The position numbers and the translations under genes were made by a program. Positions 46,214 through 53,759 of a DNA stretch of 64,000 nt are shown here, in pieces. The DNA comes from Aquimarina aggregata. Lineage in GTDB: Bacteria; Bacteroidota; Bacteroidia; Flavobacteriales; Flavobacteriaceae. The notes below the pieces were generated by a model, which ran no database searches, was not told where the DNA came from, and saw only the letters and a program-made list of their open reading frames with translations. The first letter of the stretch is position 1. Every line of letters starts with the position of its first letter. The DNA lies in contig NZ_LQRT01000001.1 in NCBI RefSeq assembly GCF_001632745.1, forward strand, positions 1-64,000, given 5' to 3'.

Positions 46214-47110
46214 TCAACTGTTTATTTCGATATTAATACGTTTTTTAAACATACCTTTCCCACCTGCCATGAGACTAGTAATACGCCCATTTTTTACAGT
46301 AAGATCTACAGTAATTAAACTTGATGAGGGGTTTTTCATATACTCCCCTTGTTCTATTAAAAATTTCTTTTTTTGACTTTTAAATTGATCATAAAGATAA
46401 CAAGCAAGTGGCCCAGCGGCCATACCTGTTGCTGCTTCTTCGAAAATATTATATCTAGGCCCGAACATTCTTGAACTGGCATCTCTATCCTTATGTTTTG
46501 TATCCAGAGTAAACGGATAAAAACCAATTAAATCAAGTTCATTACTAATGCTTGTAATTATATCATGATTGGGCTCTATATTTTTTAGTATAGTAGAATT
46601 TTTAACTGGAATAAGCATAAATGAATTTCCTGTATTTACGACTTGAATTGGCTTATTTGATATAAGGTCATTTTTATCTAACCCAAGCGCAATTAAAATG
46701 TCTTTCTTTTTATGAGATACATCAATGTATCTTGGTGCTTTTTGTTCCATATATGCATAGTCTTCCTTTAGCAATATTTCTAAAACACCATCAATTGTTT
46801 CTTTACTAGAGTGGTCACTTTTTACTATCCCTAATTGTTTTAAATATGAAAATGTCGCTATAGTAGCATGACCGCAATGTGCTATTTGCTTATTTGGTGT
46901 AAAAAAATCTAACTTAAAATCTGCACGATTAGATTTTGAAACAAATGCAGTTTCCGAAAGACCAACTCTCGAAGCAATTTCTAATTTGTTTTCATTTGAT
47001 AAATTATCTGCATTTAAAACAACTCCTGCAGGATTACCTCCTTGATCATTATCTACAAAGGCATTTAAAACTTGTACTTCAATTTTTTTTGTATCGCTCA
47101 TTTTATCCAT
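46214..47110 (-). CDS. PhzF-family isomerase
   Basis: 298 residues (an ATG at 47101 is an equal alternative start). The PhzF/diaminopimelate-epimerase-like fold is shown by VLNAFVDNDQGGNPAGVVL, GLSETAFV (active-site Glu53), IAHCGHATIATFSYL and a C-terminal LIEQGEYMKNPSSSLITV. PhzF proper isomerises an intermediate of phenazine synthesis, but most homologues act on other, unknown compounds, and no phenazine genes are seen. It lies 52 bp after sigZ on the same strand, so possibly in its operon. Confidence 0.88.
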   Translation of the reverse strand: MDKMSDTKKIEVQVLNAFVDNDQGGNPAGVVLNADNLSNENKLEIASRVGLSETAFVSKSNRADFKLDFFTPNKQIAHCGHATIATFSYLKQLGIVKSDHSSKETIDGVLEILLKEDYAYMEQKAPRYIDVSHKKKDILIALGLDKNDLISNKPIQVVNTGNSFMLIPVKNSTILKNIEPNHDIITSISNELDLIGFYPFTLDTKHKDRDASSRMFGPRYNIFEEAATGMAAGPLACYLYDQFKSQKKKFLIEQGEYMKNPSSSLITVDLTVKNGRITSLMAGGKGMFKKRINIEINS

Positions 47111-47162
47111 TTTTTAGTATGATATATAATGGACGCAGAACTATAGAAAAAGACGTGAAAAA

Positions 47163-47699
47163 TTATGAGTTATTAGAATCAAAGTCAATTAACTTTCCTT
47201 GAATATCTGTTTCTACATTTGGGCAATTAATAATATTTTCTTTTAAAATATCTCTTGCTTTCTGTACTCTGGATTTTGTTCCTGAATATGAGATTTTCAA
47301 ATGTTTAGCTAGTTCTTTTTGAGAATACTCTTTAAACGTCACTAAAACAATAGCCTCTTTATGTTTACTAGACAGCAAATCTATCTTTTGATTGATACAT
47401 GTACTCAACTTTGTATATGCTATATCTTCACTTTGTTCTTGGGGAATATCAATATCGTCAACCGATATATTTTTAATTTTTAACGAACGAAAGTAATCAA
47501 TAATAGTATTGCGCGTAATTTGATATATCCATGGAATGAGTTTCTGTACTTGCTGTAACTGTCCTATCTTTAACTGTATCTTTATAAAAACTTCTTGAAG
47601 AATGTCTTTGGTGACCTCTTTGTCTTTTACTTTACTGTAAATAAACTTATAGAGTTCTTCATTAAGGTCTATCCAAATATTTTCAACATCTTTTTTCAT
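47163..47699 (-). CDS. sigZ: ECF-type RNA polymerase sigma factor, SigZ-like
   Basis: 178 residues. Region 2: NEELYKFIYSKVKDKEVTKDILQEVFIKI and IPWIYQITRNTIIDYFRS. Region 4 with HTH: LSSKHKEAIVLVTFKEYSQKELAKHLKISYSGTKSRVQKARDIL. The start ENIWIDLNEELY and the CPNVETDIQGKLIDFDS tail fit SigZ of Bacillus and Flavobacteria. No anti-sigma factor is recognisable next door; neighbours are a methyltransferase (29 bp upstream) and PhzF. Confidence 0.85.
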   Translation of the reverse strand: MKKDVENIWIDLNEELYKFIYSKVKDKEVTKDILQEVFIKIQLKIGQLQQVQKLIPWIYQITRNTIIDYFRSLKIKNISVDDIDIPQEQSEDIAYTKLSTCINQKIDLLSSKHKEAIVLVTFKEYSQKELAKHLKISYSGTKSRVQKARDILKENIINCPNVETDIQGKLIDFDSNNS

Positions 47700-47728
47700 G
47701 GATTTATTTTTATAAGTACTACATCTAC

Positions 47729-48529
47729 CTATTTTGGAAGTCCCAGAATGTAGTAGCCTAATTTTTTTCCGTTTTTTTTCTTAGCAGATTCTATTTTCCA
47801 AGTATAATCTTCATCTTCTATATCTTGCAATAAATATCCTACATCCTTAAAAGTATAGGTTCTCATTGTAGAAGCTTGACCATCCCAAGCATAACAAATC
47901 GGAATGATCGGAATAAAATACGTAAATACTATTTGTTGCCATGTCAAAGGGCGTACAAAGGGAGTCATAAAAAGAGACATCACAAATAAGATTAGTAATG
48001 AAACTGGTAAAAATAACCACCAGATAAGAGTAGGTACAAAATTTTCACCCATTTCATATATCAAAATTGGTTCTTTATTTTCTTGAGCTGATTTTAATAT
48101 TTTCTTTGCCTGAGCAGGAGGCATATGATGAAAACTATTCACCATTGTTTTAAGTCCCTTTGGTGTTTTATCTAAATTTGTTGCATTTATAGAGGTTTCT
48201 TTATATACCACATTCTTTAAACTTCCATTATTTATCTTATGTATACATTTTGAGTTTGGGTACAGATCTGTTAAAATCAACTGTATTGGTTCATCTTTTT
48301 TTTCGTTAATCAACTTGATCACTTCAGGCATTGCTCCTCCAGAACCTGATCCTAAATCTATTACTTTAGAAAATTCGTGATGTTTCTGAACATTTTCTAA
48401 TAAACCTACGAGTACTTCACTAGTATTTAAAATTTTATGTAAAACTACAATCAAATTAGTCATACAAGTTCGTATCACTTCGGGAAACCAAATAAAATCC
48501 TCAAACTCAAAAAGCTCTATTCTTTTCAT
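47729..48529 (-). CDS. Membrane-associated SAM-dependent methyltransferase
   Basis: 266 residues. The class I motif I is KVIDLGSGSGGAMPEVIK (about 61-78). Motif II-like LILTDLYPN follows, and MVNSFHHMPPAQAKKIL is the post-I region. The C-terminal part has two hydrophobic stretches (TLIWWLFLPVSLLILFVMSLFM and IVFTYFIPIIPICYAW), unusual for soluble enzymes, suggesting a membrane-bound substrate such as a lipid or quinone. It probably forms an operon with sigZ downstream. Confidence 0.8.
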   Translation of the reverse strand: MKRIELFEFEDFIWFPEVIRTCMTNLIVVLHKILNTSEVLVGLLENVQKHHEFSKVIDLGSGSGGAMPEVIKLINEKKDEPIQLILTDLYPNSKCIHKINNGSLKNVVYKETSINATNLDKTPKGLKTMVNSFHHMPPAQAKKILKSAQENKEPILIYEMGENFVPTLIWWLFLPVSLLILFVMSLFMTPFVRPLTWQQIVFTYFIPIIPICYAWDGQASTMRTYTFKDVGYLLQDIEDEDYTWKIESAKKKNGKKLGYYILGLPK

Positions 48530-48593
48530 TATTTAGATTTTTATTTACGGGATAAACCAATTCTATTACCATATTTCGTGTAAACATATTATT

Positions 48594-49139
48594 TTAAATA
48601 TTCATATTCTCTGATACACTTGGCTTATTAGTAGAAGCAACACAATCAATTTTCCATCCTTCATCGTATTTCCTATAAATCGCAACCCAAGAAAACTCGG
48701 TTTTCTCTCTTATTAATTCTTCATTTTCATTAGAATATTTTACAATAACCTCTTTGTTTACAATCGCATACGCCATCTTATAATCATCAGAAAATCTAAC
48801 AATCGGAGGGTTAACATCATCCCATTTCTCAAATTCTACAGAATTAAAGTAACTGCTAAAACGTTTAATGTTACTTTCTTTTGAGGGCATATTTATTTCG
48901 CCTCTATTAACAGAAATATGAGTCGAAGATAACTGAGAAGCAAATTCTTCTGCCATCTTATTAAAATGATACTCCCGTTGTTTTTGATGTAATTCTAAAA
49001 TTTTATTCTTTTCTTCCTCTTCTGATATTGTATAGTTAAAACTACATGAAGCACATACCAATAAAATGCTGATCAATAATCCTAAAAAATTCATTGAACA
49101 CATCAAATTCATCTTTTTGTTAGCTATCATAATTCTCAT
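48594..49139 (-). CDS. Lipoprotein with SnoaL/NTF2-like C-terminal pattern
   Basis: 181 residues. The start at 49139 overlaps the upstream gene's stop by 4 bp (ATGA), supporting translational coupling; Met4, Met10 and Met13 are other candidates. The hydrophobic segment FLGLLISILLVCASCSF ends in a lipobox. The mature part has a helical linker and then beta strands ending FSWVAIYRKYDEGWKIDCVAST, typical of SnoaL/NTF2-like folds. Family uncertain. Periplasmic side. Confidence 0.65.
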   Translation of the reverse strand: MRIMIANKKMNLMCSMNFLGLLISILLVCASCSFNYTISEEEEKNKILELHQKQREYHFNKMAEEFASQLSSTHISVNRGEINMPSKESNIKRFSSYFNSVEFEKWDDVNPPIVRFSDDYKMAYAIVNKEVIVKYSNENEELIREKTEFSWVAIYRKYDEGWKIDCVASTNKPSVSENMNI

Positions 49140-49855
49140 TCTGTTATTTCTTTTATGATTATATCACTACCAGAATAGCTATCATCCTTTAACTCATGCC
49201 AATGTCTAAATCTTGGAATTGTAATATTGTCTATGACAACATCTCCATTAAAATACAAACGTTCTCCTTTATTTGGATCATCCAGAAAAATGATTTCAAC
49301 GCCTTTAATTTTATAATCTATCTCAGAAATAAAGACATTCCAATGTTTTGAAATCATCTTTTCCTTTAATTCTATTTCAATTTTATAACATTCTTCTTTG
49401 TTAAATTTTGTCTTTGTTGTCTTTCGTATTGTAAGCAGATACTTGTTTAACGACATAGGTAGGCCGTACATAAGATGATAAAAATTCTTATAACCTATAT
49501 TTCTGGATGCATCTAATCTGTATCTTTTTTTAAGTACAGAATCGATATCTCTTTTTCCATCTAAAAGAACATAACTATTAGCATTGTTATCTAAAACATG
49601 TGTAGAAATATACTGATCTCGATTTCTTGACAACTCAAAAGTATTTTTTGAGTTATCTAATTTTAAAATTGAATAACGATGAGGATTAGCTAGTCTAGGT
49701 TCTTGAATATGAATATCTAACCTAGTTTTATGCCACAAATTTAGTGAATCATGCTGCGCTATTGTTTTCTCTAAAAGCTGTAAACCATTAAGAGAATTTT
49801 TCTCAGCACAACCGCACAACAGTAGTATGCATAGCCCAAATACTATTAATTTCAT
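49136..49855 (-). CDS. DUF6503-like lipoprotein
   Basis: 239 residues with the lipobox signal MKLIVFGLCILLLCGC. The mature protein begins LNGLQLLEKTIAQHDSLNLW and ends with beta strands including PRFRHWHELKDDSYSGSDII; this pattern suits DUF6503, a Bacteroidota lipoprotein family probably with an LolA-like beta fold. It lies first in a two-gene operon with the lipoprotein at 48594-49139. Function unknown. Confidence 0.7.
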   Translation of the reverse strand: MKLIVFGLCILLLCGCAEKNSLNGLQLLEKTIAQHDSLNLWHKTRLDIHIQEPRLANPHRYSILKLDNSKNTFELSRNRDQYISTHVLDNNANSYVLLDGKRDIDSVLKKRYRLDASRNIGYKNFYHLMYGLPMSLNKYLLTIRKTTKTKFNKEECYKIEIELKEKMISKHWNVFISEIDYKIKGVEIIFLDDPNKGERLYFNGDVVIDNITIPRFRHWHELKDDSYSGSDIIIKEITE

Positions 49856-50075
49856 AAATACGTTTTTTGATTGAAGTAAAAGTTTTAAGTATGATGAGTA
49901 CTTTTTTATTGATAAAAATGATGATTACAGCTATTTATACCGTATCAAAATCAAGATACTTCGTGTATAATAATTTTCAAACGAAAATTACATCACAACA
50001 AACAGTGAATCATATAGTTTAACATTAATTTATTATAAAATTATACTTTACTTTATGATTTTTTCTTGAGAACAT

Positions 50076-50477
50076 CTATTCATCCTCTATATTTTTTTCC
50101 ATCAAAAGCCCAATCAATGGAAATTGCACCCAAAATGAGAAGTAAAAAAAAGTTAAATACCAATATATTGGTATAAACTGTAGTCCTTCTCCACCAATCC
50201 AACCAATAAAAATCACATCATATATAAATAATGGTACTGTTAAGTATAAAGCCAACCAAAGTGAGTTTTTAAAATATTCACGATCTGGAAACATCTTTTT
50301 TAATAAAAATGGAGCAAGGGGTATGTACATAATTGTTACAAGTATTACTATAATTACCTTTGCTTCGTAACTCCAGCTCTGATAATAATCTGGCAATCCA
50401 ACAAGTACAAAGAAACCCCAAGTAACAAAACTCATGAGTAGAAGAGCTAAATGATATTTTAAAGCTATTTTATTCAT
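50076..50477 (-). CDS. Small polytopic membrane protein of unknown function
   Basis: 133 residues with four hydrophobic helices (about 7-27, 37-60, 74-90, 104-125) and few charged residues. Starts MNKIALKYHLALLLMSFVTWGFF. No family recognised. The sequence between it and the next gene at 50643 (about 165 bp) has no obvious promoter on this strand. Confidence 0.55.
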   Translation of the reverse strand: MNKIALKYHLALLLMSFVTWGFFVLVGLPDYYQSWSYEAKVIIVILVTIMYIPLAPFLLKKMFPDREYFKNSLWLALYLTVPLFIYDVIFIGWIGGEGLQFIPIYWYLTFFYFSFWVQFPLIGLLMEKNIEDE

Positions 50478-50642
50478 TTTTAACGGTTTAATAATTAGGA
50501 TAAAATTTCTATTATATCACCATTGATACTTGCAAAAAATTTCGTCTTATACATTTAAAGCAAGATACTATTTTTGTAGTATTTCAATTTTAATCTTAGA
50601 AGTTACATAATAGGATATTTAAGCCATCATGATTTCAAACAT

Positions 50643-50861
50643 TTAGTCTGGTAATATTTTAATATAAAAACCTTTAAGTTGAACCAGTTTAATAACATCC
50701 TCTTCTGACAATTTTTTTGTAGCTTCAATTCTGAGCACATTATCTATATCTTCAAGATCAATAGACCATTTTATAATTTCTGAATGATTATTAAAAGTCG
50801 GTTTTAAAGATTTTACTTTTTTCTTTGATTTAATATCCGTTCGAAATAATAGTAATTCCAT
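50643..50861 (-). CDS. Small protein, HMA-like pattern without metal Cys
   Basis: 72 residues. The beta-alpha-beta-like order (LLLFRTDI...VLRIEATKKLSEEDVIKLVQLKGFYIKIL) resembles HMA-type small domains but lacks CxxC, so metal binding is unlikely. It is last in a tight three-gene unit (14 bp after the membrane protein gene) headed by an ECF sigma factor. Function unknown. Confidence 0.6.
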   Translation of the reverse strand: MELLLFRTDIKSKKKVKSLKPTFNNHSEIIKWSIDLEDIDNVLRIEATKKLSEEDVIKLVQLKGFYIKILPD

Positions 50862-50875
50862 TATTTTTTATCGTA

Positions 50876-51289
50876 TTATTCTGATTCTGATGTATTTTCT
50901 TCTGTTTGACCTGATTGCCTTTCTACAAATTGCCTGTAATATTCATCCCCTTCTTCTTTCCAGAATTTATCATAATATTTCCATTTCGAAAAATCAGTTT
51001 TTGAATCCTTTTTACAATCGTTTTTAGATTTTTTTGATGAGCTTTTACCACTGCCTCCACTACCACAACCGCCGATTAGTAATTTTAACAATATAAACAA
51101 ACCTACTGCTTGCCAATATGTAAGTGTGGTAAGTCCAAAAATTTCGGGCATAAGCCAGTTCCATAACCACATAATAACAAATCCAAATAAAATTGCTAAT
51201 CCGGTTATGGCGATTATTCCAAATAGTATTATCCCAATGATTTCGATTGGTGATTTTTTCCTGAATTTATGAGTGAAAAAATTTGTCAT
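50876..51289 (-). CDS. Two-helix membrane protein of the ECF-sigma operon
   Basis: 137 residues. Two hydrophobic segments (IIGIILFGIIAITGLAILFGFVIM and TYWQAVGLFILLKLLIGGCG) are followed by a Gly/Ser/Lys-rich linker and a soluble helical tail (DFSKWKYYDKFWKEEGDEYY). Its start overlaps the sigma gene's end by 4 bp (ATGA), so the two are translationally coupled. It may hold the sigma factor at the membrane, but it has no recognised zinc anti-sigma (HxxxCxxC) motif, so this is inference. Confidence 0.6.
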   Translation of the reverse strand: MTNFFTHKFRKKSPIEIIGIILFGIIAITGLAILFGFVIMWLWNWLMPEIFGLTTLTYWQAVGLFILLKLLIGGCGSGGSGKSSSKKSKNDCKKDSKTDFSKWKYYDKFWKEEGDEYYRQFVERQSGQTEENTSESE

Positions 51290-51837
51290 GATACATGTAT
51301 TTTATGTTTTTTTATTTCTAATTCTATATTTTTATACAATATTCCGATTGCCCTATGTCTTCTGGACATTAATGTTCCTGCAGGAATTCCTGTTTCTTTT
51401 GAAATTTCTTGATATGAATACCCTTCATAATCTACAGCTATGATTATATCTCTATAAGCCGGTTTAAGCTTGTCTATACATTTCTTAAGCAGTGTGATTA
51501 ATTTGTCTGAAGGATAGACTTCATTTGATTGTTGTAATACGTCTACCAATTCTAAAAGATCATCTTCACTATCTATTGAGGTTTCTTTGTACTTATTTGT
51601 TCTCATAATATCAATAATTTTATTTTTTATTGATCTATAAACGAAACCGGCCACATTTTGTATAGGACCATATCTATCCGCGCCCGAAAACAATTTCAAG
51701 GCAACATCCTGGATAATATCTTCTGCATCTCGATTTGCTGTATCACTTATTTTTGTGTTTACATACATCTTGAGAGATTGATATTCTCTTCCAAAAAAAT
51801 CTTTAAGTTTTTTACTATTGTCTGATTCCAAATTCAT
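51286..51837 (-). CDS. ECF-type RNA polymerase sigma factor
   Basis: 183 residues. Region 2: RDAEDIIQDVALKLF and NVAGFVYRSIKNKIIDIMRTNKY. Region 4: LKPAYRDIIIAVDYEGYSYQEISKETGIPAGTLMSRRHRAIGIL, a clear HTH. No signal or membrane segment. First gene of a unit with a small membrane protein (overlapping) and a 72-residue protein. The target promoters are unknown, and no second ECF -35/-10 copy was looked for. Confidence 0.88.
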   Translation of the reverse strand: MNLESDNSKKLKDFFGREYQSLKMYVNTKISDTANRDAEDIIQDVALKLFSGADRYGPIQNVAGFVYRSIKNKIIDIMRTNKYKETSIDSEDDLLELVDVLQQSNEVYPSDKLITLLKKCIDKLKPAYRDIIIAVDYEGYSYQEISKETGIPAGTLMSRRHRAIGILYKNIELEIKKHKIHVS

Positions 51838-52241
51838 GTAAAAACCATTTAAGAAAGGCCTTTATTTAAAAGACGATACTTTTTAAATCTATTGCATTTT
51901 AGAACATTTTTATTTAAAAAAGATCAAATTAAACATTGGTTATTAGTTTTTATAAATAACAATATGCAACTGATTTAAAAAGAATAAGGAGATCAAGGTG
52001 TTTATACAATAATCTCAGAAAATAAAAACGCTCTTAACGCAAACAAACGTTTACAAACGAATACAAATGAAATTAAATACTTCCTAACCGAATCTGATAT
52101 AAGTCATACTATAGGTTTGCAGTGTCGAATTGAATTAGTACAACACAAACTGTTTCTAATTTAAAATACATTAAAAAAGTTCTGAATATAAACTTTAGAA
52201 CATAATACGAATAATAAAGGTTTAACACGAAAACAAAAATT
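51838..52241. other. Intergenic region between the sigma gene and ssb
   Basis: Non-coding and A/T-rich. TAGGTTTG at 52112-52119 matches a -7 element but without a placed -33. A weak GTTCT/AGAAC stem lies at 52179-52201. Confidence 0.4.
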
Positions 52242-52577
52242 ATGAACACGATTAAAAACAAAGTACAACTAATTGGAAACCTTGGACAAGAACCAGAAAT
52301 TGTAAATCTGGAATCCGGTAAAAAACTAGCTAAGTTCTCTATTGCAACAAATGATTATTACTACAACAAACAAGGTGATAAAATAACAGATACACAATGG
52401 CACAATATTGTAGCTTGGGGAAAAACGGCCGATATTATTGAAAAATATGTAAGTAAAGGTCAAGAACTTGCTATTGAAGGAAAACTTACTTCTCGTAGTT
52501 ACGATGATAGTGATGGTCAAAAACGATACATTACCGAGGTCGTCTGCAATGAACTTCTAATGCTCGGAAATAAATAA
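52242..52577 (+). CDS. ssb: Single-stranded DNA-binding protein, short form
   Basis: 111 residues, one OB-fold: NKVQLIGNLGQEPEIVNLESGKKLAKFSIATND, WHNIVAWGKTADIIEKYVSKG and QELAIEGKLTSRSYDDSDGQKRYITEVVCNELLMLG. The protein ends right after the OB domain and lacks the Gly/Gln-rich linker and acidic tail (DDDLPF type) that recruit partner proteins. It is probably a second SSB paralogue used in recombination or uptake. Followed by a terminator. Confidence 0.93.
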   Translation: MNTIKNKVQLIGNLGQEPEIVNLESGKKLAKFSIATNDYYYNKQGDKITDTQWHNIVAWGKTADIIEKYVSKGQELAIEGKLTSRSYDDSDGQKRYITEVVCNELLMLGNK

Positions 52578-52601
52578 TCATCATATCTTGAAACACAAAT
52601 T

Positions 52602-52632
52602 TAAAAAGCCCTCTAACAAAGGGCTTTTTTTA
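52602..52632 (+). terminator. Terminator of ssb
   Basis: AAAAAGCCCT / AGGGCTTTTT with a 7-base loop and eight Ts. Confidence 0.88.
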
Positions 52633-52763
52633 CATTAGAACCATAATTTAATAGGTGCAAATTTTATCAGATTGTCGCCTGAAGTAAGTTTCTCAAATTA
52701 ATTTACAATCAATAGTATTGAAATACTTTACTTTTAACAGTATTAACTTACAACTTCTTTAAT

Positions 52764-53429
52764 TTGAATACATATACTAAATATTGGTTTTTAGAAGGAT
52801 TCAACCTGTTTAATAAACTTGGTAGAATTACAATGATGCGTATGTGCGAAATCCTTGAAATGAAAAATATTGATAAGGGAACTACTATCCAATTACGTAC
52901 TAGAGACCAAAAATGCATTTTTTTCCTCAAAAAAGGAACCATCAAAATAGTAGATGCCTCTGATGAAAATGTGAAATACATTGTTAAAAAAGGAAATATT
53001 TTTGGCGAGCTCTCTCTTTTAGAAGAACAACCTACAACTAAAGAATATGCCATAGCCCTAGAAGATTGTATTATATGTTATATAGAAGCTGATAGAATGG
53101 AAAAGATTATAGAAAAACATAAATCTCTTAAAAACGGCATCCTCAAGATATATGGTTTACGAATAAAAAAATTAGAAAGGCGTTTGCGAGACTTACTATA
53201 TAAAGATAGCACTGCAAGAATTACAGATTTTATTGTCGATTATATTAATGAGTTTGGAGAAATTGAAAAAGGTAAAATAACTGCTAAAAATCTATTATCA
53301 CATAAAGATATAGCAAATCTCACAAATACATCAAGACAAACTGTAAGTAATGTAATGAGTATCTTAAGAAAACAAAGAATAATAGATTACAATACTCAGT
53401 TTTTATCATTACTAAAACAAAAAACGTAA
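52764..53429 (+). CDS. Crp/Fnr-family transcriptional regulator
   Basis: 221 residues. The cNMP-binding jelly-roll (about 15-130) has IDKGTTIQLRTRDQKCIFFLKKGTIKI and GNIFGELSLLEEQ. The C-terminal HTH (about 165-215) has HKDIANLTNTSRQTVSNVMSILRKQRII. The N-terminal YWFLEGFNLFNKLG segment is typical for Bacteroidota members and lies before the first ATG (52833), so translation probably starts at TTG 52764 or another non-ATG codon. FNR-type clustered Cys are absent. It probably controls its neighbours, including the Rieske cluster 330 bp downstream, but this is not shown. The effector is unknown. Confidence 0.85.
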   Translation: MNTYTKYWFLEGFNLFNKLGRITMMRMCEILEMKNIDKGTTIQLRTRDQKCIFFLKKGTIKIVDASDENVKYIVKKGNIFGELSLLEEQPTTKEYAIALEDCIICYIEADRMEKIIEKHKSLKNGILKIYGLRIKKLERRLRDLLYKDSTARITDFIVDYINEFGEIEKGKITAKNLLSHKDIANLTNTSRQTVSNVMSILRKQRIIDYNTQFLSLLKQKT

Positions 53430-53759
53430 AAATATAGTGCAAAAAAAATTATACATCAATTACAAACTAAATCTATTTCATAATAAATCGAAAGCCTTTA
53501 CTGATCTTTTCGTCAAATTATAAAGCACTCAATAATGTTATATCAATCATTAAAACAATCATATATTTTTCTTTAGATGTTTTCTATATAAGTTACAATT
53601 ACCATACTAAAAAAAGAAATGCATTATAAAATATTATCTTAAAGAAAATTTTGGTCACAGTAGGGATCAGGTAGAAAATAATTTTGTACTCGTTTTTATA
53701 GTACCGACATACAAAATGAAAAAACTGAATTAAAAAAATCAAAATAAAAACACACAATC
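53430..53759. other. Promoter region of the Rieske cluster
   Basis: Non-coding. A candidate -7 element is noted at 53679-53686. No Crp/Fnr palindrome of the TTGAT-N4-ATCAA type is seen, though GGTCAC and GGATCAGG lie at about 53653-53672. Confidence 0.45.
53679..53686 (+). promoter_or_regulatory. Candidate -7 element of the Rieske cluster
   Basis: TAATTTTG fits TAnnTTTG, 73 bp before the ATG. The nearest TTG (53651-53653) is 25 bp away, longer than usual. Confidence 0.35.

Noticed and set aside
46214..47110. Phenazine biosynthesis cluster because of PhzF
   Set aside because: No other phz genes are nearby and most PhzF homologues are not in phenazine pathways.
53490..53520. FNR-like half sites (TTGAC and ATCAG) before the Rieske cluster
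   Set aside because: The spacing does not fit the TTGAT-N4-ATCAA consensus, so I do not report a Crp/Fnr site.
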